Of a DNA stretch of 64,000 nt, positions 41,101-54,200 are shown in pieces. The notes under the pieces are model-generated. The model saw nothing but the letters and a program-made list of their open reading frames with translations. It was not told the DNA's origin and did no database searches. The stretch covers positions 30,720,569 through 30,784,568 of the forward strand of contig CM043871.1 in assembly GCA_023846275.1 (NCBI GenBank), in the 5' to 3' direction. Within the stretch, counting starts at the first letter, position 1, and each line of letters opens with the position of its first letter. This stretch comes from Vanilla planifolia. Lineage: Eukaryota; Streptophyta; Magnoliopsida; Asparagales; Orchidaceae. Made by a program: the position numbers and the translations under genes.

Positions 41101-43417
41101 ATTTTTCACATTATTGATTCGAATTTTTTCCATTAAGGTATTGTTCATTTTAAAGATTGTAATGTATGTTGTCCTTCCTTTTTTGTAATGTGATTGTTTT
41201 CCTTCCATCCTTTTATTGTCTCAAGGATACAATATATGCATGTGTGATAGTTTTGTATTTATTTCTAATAATATAATAACCCATATGTCCTATTTAGGTT
41301 TATCAATATTGCATAGTTTGTTTTTCATGTATTTATGTTCTTCCATGATATTCATTATTATTATCTACCCTTCTTTTGTTGGAGAGCTAATTGAGAATAT
41401 CAAGATGATTTAAAACTAACTTCTTTTTTATGAAAAAGTAATTAAACTTACGACAGTGTTTTTCTGAATGCCGGGCTAACAAATTGGTAGAAGGAGATGT
41501 AAATGATACGTTGAATAGGATAAAACCATATAGGATAAAGAGCAGATGTTTTTTGAAGTTGGAGAATTGGAGTATATTTTATCAAAGCTAATATATGGAA
41601 AGTTGGCTCATGTGTTTTGGCCATGTATAATAGCGTATGATGCAACACTAATAACTATTATTAATATGAGAGGAATATGAAACCAATACTTCAAAAGTTT
41701 GGTGGCTAGATGTTGTGCCAAACAATGCATGTATTTTCATAGAGTAGAATTATCATAAGCTAGGTATGAAATATTGAACAAATAGAATTTCCAAGGTCTC
41801 CTTATAATGGTAGAGGTGTGATGATGATGAAAATTATGATGATTTGATGAAATTTATGGAACCTATGTGCTTTACTACATTGGGCCTATTAGTTTTTTGT
41901 ATTATGCTTTCTTTTTTTTTTGTTTCTAGTTTGTTTGGGGTTTGATAAATGTTATATGTTGCCATGAGCTTTAAGAGATGCTAGACAAGTTCCTAGTGAT
42001 TGGGTCTGATATAATAAAAATCGGTCATTATAGCAGATTTTTTTTTCCAAACACTTATTATAAAAATCCCATAATTTTTATCATTGGTTTAAGAGTAATT
42101 AGAATTTTTTTGTCATAGATATATTAAAATTCTTTTTAGTCTAAGTATTCTACTTGTAGACACACATAATCTCTCTCTCTTTTATATATATATATACATC
42201 TGTGTGAAGAAGTATTGAGATGTTGTCTTAAAAATTATGATGTATTAAAAAAATCTTTGGGAGTAGGATTGATGTACCAAAATCATAGTAACTTACAAAT
42301 TGAAGTTAATTTTGATGTTAAGATTAGAAGTCTTTTTGATTATTGTGTTTGTGCAGTAAAAAATAGTGTTTTGGAGAAGTGAAAGAAACAATTTGTAGAT
42401 TAAGTTCTCAAACTAATTATAGAATTGCATAATCTTGTGAGATGATGTAAATAAAAAAAATCTTATTTTACGATTTGAATTTTTTTTACTAAATAAATAT
42501 TTTTAAATATGATGATCAGACAATTATTTATATTATAAGCAGTCTTTTTTTTAACGAAATAAACATTGAAGTAGAATGTTATTTCATTAGAGATTTAATG
42601 TTATCATAAAGGATCATTACTAGTGTCTCTAATGCAAAACAGACGGATATTTTTTTATTCAACAAGCGTGATGTCCAATTTTGATGATGTCTCAGGGTTT
42701 GCGCATTGAGTAGGCTCTTGGATTTCAGCATTTAAATTAATTTAATGGTATTGTTTAGTCCTAATTGACTAAGTTGTCTCAGCTAAACATAATGATATCT
42801 TAGGTTTTAGAAATAAAAGGACAAGAAAGGTTTACCAAGCAAATCCAAAAAAAATTAATAGCATTGATGAAGGAGAACATGGAGAACTCACCATCATTGG
42901 AATGAATACAGAGTTTGAGAAAAACTTTTTTTTAGTATATCTCTGTCAACTTTTTCTAGAAAGTGTCACAACTATTGGAAGTGAACCCAAGATTCTGTTT
43001 GAAATTAGTTTATTTTTGGAAAATCTAACAGTATATAAGAAATTTATAACTTAATTTTTGAAATGGGTTTTGAAACCTAGTATGCATTTCAACCAAAAAC
43101 CATGGGTTGTGTGTGTGTGTGTGTGGTCCTCCAAAATGGAGGCCTGTTGTGTGGAATGCTGTTTTTCTTTTTGTCTCAAAGACAAGGGCCTTCCCCAATT
43201 TTATTAATCCAGAAAAAGACATTGCAGAAGCAAAATGACTCATAATCTTTTTTTTGCTGAGTGCTAGTAATTATATTTTCATATTATGAACAAACTACAC
43301 CAATTCCTTTGCATATTAATCAGTCATTATGCTTCAGTTCATAAAATCGTATTATGTAGTTAATTTCAATAGTTCCTTACATACGTTTATAGCCAACTAA
43401 CTGGTTCCAATTTGCAG
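38116..43417 (+). other. PAC2 intron 2
   Basis: 5.3-kb intron with donor G|GTCTGT and acceptor TTTGCAG. It contains a GGTTT-rich low-complexity block (38430-38770), a short GT microsatellite (43107-43124) and otherwise AT-rich sequence. No coding domain was recognised; small ORFs are chance openings. Confidence 0.7.
38430..38770. repeat. GGTTT/GTTTTT-rich degenerate repeat
   Basis: Repeated words such as GGTTTGATTTT, GGTTTTGTTTTT and CGTTTTTCAGTTT, with interspersed TCAGTTT. The pattern resembles the degenerate (A)ACCGAA-type repeats seen near many plant transposons. No exact period is visible. Confidence 0.45.
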
Positions 43418-43809
43418 CTTATGAGTCTCCTTCTCATGCAGTGGCTCTTATTCAACAGCGTTCTCCAATTATCAAGCTTCAGCTCTTTGATTTCAGGTTC
43501 ATTGCTATGTGTTGAAGGAATCAGATAGTATTGACTATCTGTTGCTATAGTCTCACAATTGAAACAGAAGTAATATTATGTTTATCATTCATTTTACGAG
43601 CAACTAAAAGCTTGAACATTATGCAGTTTCTAAGTTTAGAATTCCAGCTGTTCATTTGCTTGATCCAACGTAATGATTTGGTCAGCAACAAAGGTTTGAG
43701 TAGTTGTTTGATTGGTATTCATTGCTGTGTGAATGTTTTCTCTTTGGTTGTGATATTGAAGAAACCATTGTTGTATAAAATCATGTTAGTGAGGCAATTT
43801 TTCTTTAAG

Positions 43810-46200
43810 TAGGTTAAGCTGAAAAAGTGAAGGAACCTGGTGTATGTTTGGCTTACAAACTGTTTGTGACTCTTGAAAGTCTAACGGCAAAGCATTAGTT
43901 TAGTTCATTGACACTCACTTAAATCTAATTTCCATATACCTTTTAAAAAAACTTCAAGTGAAGTTTTAGGGTTGATCGACTCTCAAAAGTCAGACTTCTT
44001 GTTGTGGTGCTGAACTCTTGTCACCATGTTACAAGTGGCGGTTGTTGCCCACTAGCAGCCATAATTATTTCTCATTATTACCTCTACTCTCCATTATCAT
44101 TGATCACCAATCACTTTTATTGTTGCTCATTGCTTGGCATACACAGTCTTCGATGTCATCCATTACTGTTCAAGATCACTGCTGCAATTTCGTCAACAGT
44201 TGTCGCCATTGGTTGTTGGATCCACTTGTTGCCTATTGCTTCCAATGAAGGAGTTGCAGGATAACCTCGCCATAGATACAACTAAGAGAAGATATCAACA
44301 AAAGACATCAATTCAAGTATAAAATATCACTCAGTTATATTTGAAGTTATCAAATCAAACAAATGGCTATTAAAGACAAACTTGACTTCTAAAAGTTGCA
44401 AATGTTTTGAAACTAATCGACTTTCAGAAGTTTGACAACCATAAAACCCTTAAATCAAATATATTCGGAGTTTGTTCATAAGGTTGCATGGCACTTCTAT
44501 TGGGTGGGCTTTTGGACATGATTATTCATGTGATTTTTTTAACTTTGTTGTGAATACATTATCATTGAGTTGTTGAACAATTAGTATTCTTTCTATTGAT
44601 AAGAGTATTTATGTTTTCTTTGTTGTTTGCCATACATAAATCGAAGTGGCTAACTCATTTAGCAATTGGTCTTAATATGTGAGCAATATTTTAGTTGAAA
44701 ATATGGAAATTGTGAAATTATCTTTTTGTGATACTTCTAATGAAATTTAAGGATGGATCTAATATTATCAAATCTATTTTCTCACAAAATTTCATATAAT
44801 TTTAACATTTTTTAAGACCAAAATGCAGTCTTTTAGCTTGTGAGGTCATTCAAGGTCCCAACGAACTTTGTTTTAGCTCTTGTTGTTTTCCTCCAACTTA
44901 CCTTGTGAAGTGTGAGTGACTAGCTTGTGAGGGAACCCACTTCCTATGCAACCCATAAATGGCAAAAGCCCCATTCTTTCCTTAAGCCTCTTGTTTTGTC
45001 ATGTTTATGGTCTTGGTCATTTTTTTTGAAATTATTGGTGTGCAAAAAAAAAAAAAATTATTCATGCAATCATTTTTACAACCTTGTGAGAACCCATTCC
45101 CTATATCTCATTTGTCTTTTGAAAACGCTTCTCTAGTCCTTTAGTCATAGGAATGCGAACTGCTTGGTGGTCATTAATAGAGTTTAGCAAGCAATAGATG
45201 AGGTAACAAGCAAACAACAATGGATAGTTTTGAGGCTCTGCCATCTTTTAGCAAAACTCCATTGATAGCCTACCAAGCAATTTGCATTTCTACAACTCAG
45301 AGATTGGAGATACATTTTCAAGAGAGATGAGGTTAAGGAGATGAATTTTGATAAGTTTATAGAGGTGATTGTGTGAAGAATCTTTCTTTGCACTCTTATA
45401 GTTCCAAAAGGCGTTAGGGATCGTGGTAGGGCAAAGCAAGAGGAAAGGCCTTTTATGATCACTTATAACTCCAAAGGTAGTTTGGTGGACAAAAATGGCT
45501 AAGGTAGAGTCCATCAGTACCGTGGATGATGATGCACAAAACCCTCACCACCCAAAGCAAGAAGGGCTTTGAAACTACTTCTAATAGCTCCAATTGAAAT
45601 GCTTGAGGGGCGGGGTACTTAATTCGGGGGGAGGGGGTTTAAGAGCATTTGAGAGGGTATCATGGATGGGGAGGGCCTACGACACCCTTGGGGACTATGT
45701 GGATGCTCCAACCAATCAAAAAACGGCATGGGGCTGCGATCTAACCACTTCAAGGCTCCATTTAAAGGGGGAGGTGTCTCTCCAACAACAAGGTTGGACA
45801 AGATTCAACGGGTTAAGGTGTTCCTCCATAGGGGTAAGGATGATTCTCTGTTTATTGGAGTAGGAGAGGAAATTAGTGTAGCTTGGCCATAGGTAGAGGA
45901 TTGTCCAAGGGTAGAGATAGAAGGTACAATTATGGCATACAAATGTGAGAGCACTTGTAAGCTGCCAACTCATGGATGAAAGCTTGGAGCCATGCATAGG
46001 AGCCTGCTTATTCACCACAAAGGGCATGGGAGGGGGAGAGGTCTCCATTGACAAAGCCAATATGGCGATGGGGATGCGCATTTTTGAAGGAACATCCAAG
46101 AGAGGGAGATTAAGGGAAGTGCCATCGCAAGACATCCGATTTGAGAAAGTTTTGAAACCCTAACAGAATGTCTGGAACGATCACTGATTTTTTCTTGATG
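43810..46200. other. Intronic sequence with GC-richer islands, origin unknown
   Basis: Two islands (about 43980-44280 and 45590-46170) are less AT-rich than their surroundings. ORFs of 60-140 codons overlap on both strands (for example 45716-46135 minus). I could not match any to a family. The opposed TCGACTCTCAAAAGTC and TCGACTTTCAGAAGT words at 43976 and 44419 recall LTR sequences. Probably old transposon debris. Confidence 0.35.
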
Positions 46201-46287
46201 GAAACTTTTTTTTTTTGATATGTTGGTTGAAACTTTATATTAACTAATCTTAAGTTGGTTAATATAATTAATCATCAGTAAAGATAG

Positions 46288-47400
46288 TGTTGAACTCTTA
46301 ATTGATGTATGATTTTTTTGATAACAACAAAATTATTCTTTTATTTTATTAATATATATTTTTTTAAGTATTTTAGATTATATTTCTTAAGAATGAATAT
46401 GTAAACTTAATTAAAGAGTTTGGTTTTAACTCAACCTTAATTGGTGATGTTTTTTGATAATGTAACTAACACCAAATATGAAGTTTGAGCGAATGAGAAA
46501 AAGTATATTTGTGAATTCATTTTTATTTGTTTAGAATATTATAATCTATAATAATCTTTGTTGGCTCTAGAACAATAGTGATAATTTGTGTGATAAAAGC
46601 TTTCAAGATATATTTTTCACACATCTCATCACAATTAAAATACTTGAGATGCAAAACCTAACTATATGCAATGATGATTATATTGTACAATATGATAAGA
46701 TATAACTTAGTTTCTAGGGTTGAATGAATGGTACGATTGTGAAAAATACTTTCAGAGTTGTGAATTATACGACATCATTATCGTATAATATGTTGACTTC
46801 AAATGCTTTGTACGTTAAGGATTGGTCAGAGTGATCAATGAATATTGTGAACCCAAGATGCTAGTATAGTATGATAATATTTATTGTACAATATGGTTAG
46901 TTCATCTAAGTTAAGGTATTTATGAGAGTCAAGTTCAAGATTTTTATCCAATATGTTAATATTTTACATATGGTATGAATAATACATGTTTTAGAATATC
47001 ATATAATAATATCCTTTAGATCGAATAATAAGATTAGTTTATTTTTGTGAAGACTAGTTTGATTAGATTTTGATAATTTTCAAAATAGTCGTTAAGAGTG
47101 ATTATGGAATATTTGAAGCAGTTGAAAAGCCTTCAAATAACTATATAAAGGGATCCAAACGTGATTTATAAACTAATGATCGATTGAAAATTATTTTGGA
47201 AGGAAATATATTTGAAGATCTTTATAAATCTTGAAAATTTAATTAAGAGTGTTGGGTTGAAGTGAGAGAGCTTTGCTTACATCTTGTACATAACCTTTTT
47301 TCAAGTTCAAGTATTGAACTAAGTTTAACATTGTTCTTGTATTGTTTAACAACATTTTTAGTGAGCTTGATATTTGTATTGGCTTATAAGATTTTTATAT
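46288..47400 (+). mobile_element. Possible copia-type LTR remnant, tentative
   Basis: It begins TGTTGAACTCTTAATTGATG and soon reads TTTTTGATAACAACAAAA, similar to the starts of SIRE/Maximus-type copia LTRs. Near 47270-47390 it has TTGCTTACATCTTGTACA and GTATTGGCTTATAAG-type sequence resembling LTR ends. There is no primer-binding site and no second LTR, so the call rests on resemblance only. Confidence 0.3.
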
Positions 47401-47519
47401 TTAATTTTTTCGTCGTATCTTTTGTCCAATGATTCGAATTTTTGCTTTTGCTTATTCTTGTTTTTTTTTTGCCATTGTTATATTGTCCTTTGACTCGATG
47501 TTGTATGCTTATTTGGGTT

Positions 47520-47592
47520 GGAGCTTGTAGGGTTTTTTGGTTTGGTGTTTGTAGGGTCTTTTGGTTTGGTGTTTGTAAGGTCTTTTGTTCCA
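47520..47592. repeat. 24-bp tandem repeat, about 3 copies
   Basis: GTAGGGTCTTTTGGTTTGGT, followed by GTTT, repeats three times with single-base changes. It produces the QTPNQKTL repeat in a minus-strand ORF, which I do not treat as a gene. Confidence 0.8.
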
Positions 47593-48009
47593 ATGAGAGG
47601 TTTTGCCTTCCTTGTTTTTGCAAAAGATATTTTTAGTGTTTCTGTTTAGTCTTTTGGTTAAGAATGAACATAGATTTGATGTTAGATCAAATCACTTAAA
47701 AGTCTTTTATGTGTTTTCTTTTGTTATACATACTATTACAAAGTTTTCAAAGTTAAAAATATTTTTTAAAATTGGATTATAAGAGCATTCAAGAATAAAA
47801 AAACATCAACTAATTTATTCAAAATCTTTAAGTTTGAGATTTTCTCAATTGATTGTCTATTTTGTGTGAACATTAGTTCTCATTTTCTAACAAATAGTTC
47901 TAAAGTCAATAGATATTGGCATTCTCTTAATCCACATGCAATCAGAGGACATTGCAAGGTTTGTCATCCAATTAGTTGTGTTTTTTTCCTTTTCTAAGGA
48001 CTTGAGAGA

Positions 48010-48345
48010 TCTTACATACTACAAAAAACTATATCTTCAAAGAAGCTTGTAGAATGTGCTCATCAAAGTCCATGGCGAGAGAGTAGCCAAGCTTTTTCTT
48101 CACACCCAAGGAGTCTAATTCCAACCAGATTTTACAGGAATTGTCGTAGTTGCTGGACACCAATGCAATTGTTATAAGGCTGATGCACTTCTCCATGACT
48201 AGTGCTACAACCAAAAATTAACCTCTACAATGTCAAGGAGTAGTTAATCATTAGAGTTTTGAATCACGATGCCAATCTTGGCCTTATCGTCCACAACAAA
48301 AGCACCATTGCAATTGATCTTACTTATTCTAGCTTGGGAGAGGGG
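48010..48345 (-). mobile_element. Remnant of a LINE-type RNase H domain
   Basis: On the minus strand, KINCNGAFVVDDKAKIGIVI at about 48318-48260 matches the start of the RNase H found at the C-terminus of plant LINEs. It is followed by a VMEKCISL segment and an LELDSLGV segment (about 48120-48095), the usual acidic-residue helix. A frameshift separates the parts. It is not functional. Confidence 0.55.
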
Positions 48346-50195
48346 AAAGCCACTGAAAAGGTGAGAGTGAAGGGGGATAGCATGGCTTGGGCAATACCAA
48401 TGTTCTAATCCACGAGTTAGTTTAATTACCTTGAAAAATGTGTAATATGATGAATTAATGTTGAAGTCTCATGAAAAGTCACAAGCGAAGCTTACAATTT
48501 TTGTAGCCCCAAAAGTAGTAGGTGATAGCCACAATTATAAAAGACTTGTCTCAGTGGTCCTTGTGAATGTTCCTCTACATCTTTGTAGAATAAATTCCAA
48601 AGAGGTGACATGAAGCCTAAGAGCATATAGCTAAAGAAGTGAAGAGAACTTGCTGCACCACCACATTGTTGGTTAACAAACTGTTTATATTTTCATTGTA
48701 GGCACAACAGCACAAGCAGTGCAAATCAATTTGCAATCCACTAATAGTGAGACATTCACACGTTGGTAGAGCTCTGTAGCATAGGAACCAAAGAAAAGCT
48801 TGTGTGCATGGCTTCCAAGTCAAAGTGCTTCAAGGCTTGCGTCTAATGCTAAGGTTCAAGTAGGAAATCTAAAGAGCTTCGTGGATCGGCTTTCTTGCCT
48901 CGGAGTTGAGCTAAACTAAGAAGTCTCCTATGCCTTATGATGCGTAATGGCTGTGAGCGATTCGATTGGCTAATTCGCTGCTGAAATAGGCCAAAATAGT
49001 GTTTATGTTCTAGTTACTCGATGCATCCAAGAAACTTGTTAGGGATAATGGCAGATCCAATTTCATCTTAATGAATATCGACAATGATTGCAAGGCATCC
49101 AATCCAATCTAGTGGTTAAAAGAAGTGGAGACATTGGAGCAATGCAAAGATGCTTCTATACGACAAAGTCACGATGATGGGTGCAAAAAATAATGGAGCA
49201 ATTGCTATGCTTAGTATGAATCTAAAGGATGTGATCATTAGCCAAAAATCAAAGGGTATGGCAAACAACAAGGATCGTGCGAAGCCTATGAACCCGATCC
49301 TCCTTCGAAGAAGAGGTGGCAAGTCGATGGTTGATTTCTTGGGCCAAAAGAACATTATTTACGATGGACTGACCACTAATCAAATGCTCCATATTTTGAG
49401 GTGATTAGATCAAGGAGGGTATACTCAAGTCTGGAGGTTAGAACCTTTGTTATCACCTTATAGATGGTATCGTATAGGTTGATCGACCAAAATTGATTAG
49501 GATAAGAAGCACCTTTGACTTATAATGTCTCGCCATTGAGTTGGCTAGTGCGATTTAAGGAAAACCTCCTCAACTCTCGCAATATGTCTATTTGTGTAAT
49601 GTTCTAGAAACCTTTTAGAAAAGAAGCAATCATACCAATAACACTTAGAGCCTACTTAGGGTTTAAAGACCATATGCCTCTCTGAAATTCAAAAGAAGTA
49701 ATAAGGGCAGTAGGTATCTTAACCTAGGTAGGTTTTGTTGTATCTTTTGATGTGATGATCACAAAATCAAGGTAAATATTGTTAATGTCTTGTTGAGCTT
49801 TGTGTTGTTTCAGTTCAATCATCAAGGTGTTATTTTTGTAGTTGAGTTTGTTGGACTAAGGATTACAGCATCTGAAGTGGATGGATTATGAAGGTTTAAC
49901 TTGCTGATTTTGGAACCAAGGATCGAGCTATTTGTGGAGTGGTTAATTCGTAAAGAACTATATTCTTAAACATTTATATAATTAGTATGTTAAATCTTTT
50001 TTTATTTATAATTATGACATATAGGATCATAATCACAGTTTATGCATATTTGAGTTATTTTTTTGGTGATGTATTAGGTTATATTTCGTTTTAAAAATTA
50101 AGTTTTTTAATTTTAATATATAAAAAAACGTTTTAATATAAAAAAAATTTCACCCCAAGCACCCAAGCCTGAATACTTGAACCAAGTGGCCCACA
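48346..50195. other. Intronic, no domain assigned
   Basis: Contains ORFs of about 80 codons on both strands at 49116-49404 (plus: Lys- and Asn-rich; minus: shadow). They may be part of the LINE whose RNase H remnant lies alongside, but I see no diagnostic motif. Confidence 0.3.
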
Positions 50196-50199
50196 AAGC

Positions 50200-50483
50200 T
50201 GATTATTGGGCATTGAAGAGCCACATGTCAGGAGATGGCCGAAACTGAGTTAGGTTAAGTTCAAGTCTCAATTAGGTACAATCTTGTAATGACTTGGGTT
50301 AAATCGGTTTAGAGTATCACTCCTTAACCTAACATAAACTTATTGATTATTGGACGTTGAGGAGCCACGTGACAGGAGATGGTTGAAACTAAGTTAGGTC
50401 AAGTCCAAGTCTCAATCAGGTACAATCTTGTATGGGTTAAATCAGTTTAGAGTATCACTCCTAAACCTAACATAAACTTATTG
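50200..50483. repeat. Tandem duplication of a 144-bp unit
   Basis: GATTATTGG at 50201 recurs at 50345, and the following sequence repeats through ACCTAACATAAACTTATTG, ending near 50344 and 50483. The second copy has a short deletion (around TAATGACTTGG) and about ten substitutions. Confidence 0.85.
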
Positions 50484-50759
50484 TGTTGAGTCGAACTCAA
50501 ACTAGTCAAGTAGTGGGATCAGGTTAAGTCGGACCTGTGTATATATATATCTATGCACAGGAGTCCTGGGTTATGAGCTGGCAAAAGCACCAGGGGCAAC
50601 CATCATCATTAGGCAGCCTTAACAGCGTGGAGAAACTAATAAATGCCAAATTGCATGTAATTTTTTGCAATGTGGGATTAAAAGATTGGCGTCTATTTGC
50701 TTTTGAATTGGAGTGAATTAGTGTTAAATGATTGTGCATTTTTTCAATCAAATTGTAAA

Positions 50760-50972
50760 GATCGTATCTGCTTTTTTGAACAGTAGAATCCATTTTACCA
50801 TTTATACGATGACCTCAATCGAATGGTTACTATTTGTTCCGTTATTTTAAACAGTAAATTCCATCTAATCATTCATCCGTTAAGCATGATTAAATTGCTG
50901 TGATCTACTCCGCTTTTGTGAACAGTAATCTTGCACATCATCATCGTTCATCCGCATGTAAAATCTAACAAT
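50760..50972. repeat. Three tandem copies of a 71-bp unit containing GAACAGTA
   Basis: GAACAGTA, AAACAGTA and GAACAGTA lie at 50778, 50849 and 50920, exactly 71 bases apart. The units share the frame GATCTACTCCGCTTTTGTGA, ACAGTA, then a CATCATTCATCCGT-type block, and differ elsewhere. The array lies just beyond the 3' end of the minus-strand copia element, so it may be LTR sequence. Confidence 0.75.
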
Positions 50973-51289
50973 CAAAATCAAATTCCATTGGGTTTAGATC
51001 CAGACCCTTTAATCGATATTTTGATCGGATGATACTTGTTTTGTCTTCGTAGATCGAATGGTAACTGTTCATCTTTCTCTTTTCATTTCCTTGCGATGAT
51101 TATCTTTTGGGAAAAGACCTTTTTAGTCGTTGGAAGGGTTATTTTAACATGTTTTTGTTTGGATTATAAATAGAGATAATTTAACAATATTTAAGATTGA
51201 TGAATGAATTTGAAAAACTAAAAAATACTTAAGAGAAGTCTAAAATTAAGAGAATCAATTTCACCACGTACTTGTGAGAGCAGCAAGTT

Positions 51290-54200
51290 CTTTGATTCTT
51301 ACTTCTACGGAGCTCCTCCTTAATCATTGTACATAAATTCAGATAAAATTTACATCAATAATTTGTTAGTTAATTACACTTAAGTAATCTAAGTCTATAA
51401 AAGACTTTAGCAACTAATGACTTGATAAAAATATCAACTAATTGAATAGAAGTAGGAACAAATGATTGTTGAATCTCTTTCTTCTCGTGCTCTCTAATAA
51501 AGTGATATTTTAACTTAATATGTTTTGTTCTTGAGTATTAAATAGGATCTTTAGGTAAAAAAATTTCATTTGAATTATCACAAAAGATTAAAATTTAGGT
51601 AAATTCTAAGTTATAATCTAAAAGTTCTTATTTAATCTATAGAATTTGAGCAGCACAATTACCCATAACAATGTACTCAATCTCTATTGTTGATGGTGTC
51701 ACACAATTTTTTTTACCAACCTAAGAAATTAGTAAACCATTGATCAATTGGCATATACCAGAGATACTTTTTCTATCATTTTGTTACCAACAAAGTTAGC
51801 ATCTATTTAGACTATCAAATCAAATCCAGAGTCACATTTAGGGTATCACAAGCCTAGAATCTTAGTGTTAATAAGATATTTAAAGATATGTTTGACTGCT
51901 TGTGGGTGTAATTCTTTAGGATTAACCTGAAACCTCGTACACAATTTTACACTAAACATAATATCAGACCCGTTTGCAATAAGATACAATAATTATCCAA
52001 TCATTCCTTTAAACAATTGTATGTCAACAGATTTTCTAGCTTCATTTTATTTATGATAGTGTTTGTTTTAATGGGAGTCTTCTTTTGCTTCATGTTTTAT
52101 TAATCAGTTTTTTTTAACAATTGCATCAAATATTTGATTTGAGAAATAAAAATTTCTTCACTTGTTTGTTTAACCTAAAATCTTAGAAAAAATGTCAACT
52201 CTCCCGTTATACTTATTTTAAATATATATTTTTTTTATTAAATTAGCAAATGTCATGCACATATCTTTATTAGAAGCTCCAAAGATTATGTCATCTATAT
52301 ATATTTGACAGATTAGTTGGCCTTCAACTAAAATTTTGAATAAATAAGGTATTATCTATCTGGTCTCTATGAAATCCATTTGAATAAAAATGCACAATCT
52401 TTTATGCCTAGCTCTTTGAGATTGCTTCAAACCTTAAAGTATTTCTTAAGTTTGTATACATTATCTATTTTATCATATATCTCAAATCTCTAGGATTGTT
52501 CAATATACACTTCTTCATTTATGTATTCATTAAAAAATACACTTTTAACATCTATTTAGTATAATCTAAATCCTTTGTATCTCAAGTTTAGCCACTAAAG
52601 TAAATATCTCATTCACATCTACTCTTTCAACCTGCAATAGCCTTTGACTTTTAATCTAGTTTTATTCTTAACTTTCTTATTTTCATCTAGCTTATTTTTT
52701 AAAACTCATTTTGTACCAATGATGGTTTTATCTTTTGGCCTAAGTATAAAATCTCATACTTGATTTTTCTCAAATTATACAAACCCTTCATTCATTATAA
52801 TAATCTAAGACACATCTTTAAAAGTATTTTTGATAGAACTTGGTTCAATATTTGGTACAAATGCTACATAATTAAAAGAGCTTTTAGTTTTAACTTTCTC
52901 TCTTACTTCTCCTATGATCAATAAGAGATTCGTCAAATTTAACATGGATTGTCTTTTTTACATCTAGTATTCTTTTGTTGTATATTCTAAATGCTCTAAT
53001 AATAGGTGAGTATCTTAAAAAGATTTTTTCATTAGATTTAGTATCAAACTTATCTAAATCTTTTTTTTATTATTTAAAATAAAATATTTGCATTCAAACA
53101 CATGAAAAATGTCTATAAAAAATGTGCATATTGTTTTATTAAATATATAAGAAGAATTATTAATTGTCTTAATTCATTAGGTACACCTTGTGGCATTCAA
53201 CAAGATTCTATTAGTAGAGGGGTCATATGTGAAAAAAGGATACAACACTCCACTTTTTTTTACAAAAATCATCAAACAATTCATTCTTGAATTCCCCTCT
53301 ATTATCACTCATAATAGAGACCAACTTAACCTCATACTCTTTTTTAATCATAATAATTAATTTTATAATTTTTTAAAATATTTTATTTTTGTTTTGAATA
53401 AGAAAACCCATGTGAACCTAGTAAAATCATGTACAATTACTAACATATACTTGTTTTTTCTTAGACTAGATAGATCTAAATGAACAAGTTCCAATGATTT
53501 CCTAATAGTAATGTTATTAATTTCTAACAAATCATTCAAGAGCTTAACATGTATTAACATTATTTAGTACATTCAGCTCCAAGTTGAATTTTTTCAAATT
53601 CTATCTCTAAAATTTGTAACTTATATTATTCTCAAAAATATTTTTACTTATCTTAGATGCAATCATTAAATCTACTAAGTGTACATAACTTTAATGACAC
53701 GCTAAATAAATTCATATTACTTATATTAACAACTTAAATAATCCAAGTATAAGATTATCTTGATCTAGTTTTTTATGATAACATATCAAAAAACATTAGT
53801 CTTGATACTCTTATTTTACAAAAATTCTTCTAAGTAGGCTAACATTTAACATTGAAATTACATAAGTATCCATTTTTTCCAAAGAGATGTTAAATAATTC
53901 TAGCAAAACTATGAAGATGATTAAACCATCTATCCTTAAAATAAGGATCACTCATATTTTGCAAATGAGTCACATGCAAATTCACAAGGCAAAACTTGTC
54001 TTCATAGGTTTCGGTTATGAAGACACCAATACAAGTACACAGGCTTTAAATTTTTAAACTCAAGTGATCTTGGGTTTAATTGTGGTAATGTGTGATTGAA
54101 GTACTTTTACAAAGGTATTTTCCAAACATGTTCCCTTATTGTTTTAAATAGATGGATTTTTTAATTGGACAATCATAAGAAATATGTTCATGCCTATCAT

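Noticed and set aside
47384..47636. Repeat-containing ORFs on both strands
   Set aside because: Produced by a 24-bp tandem DNA repeat in an otherwise non-coding stretch.
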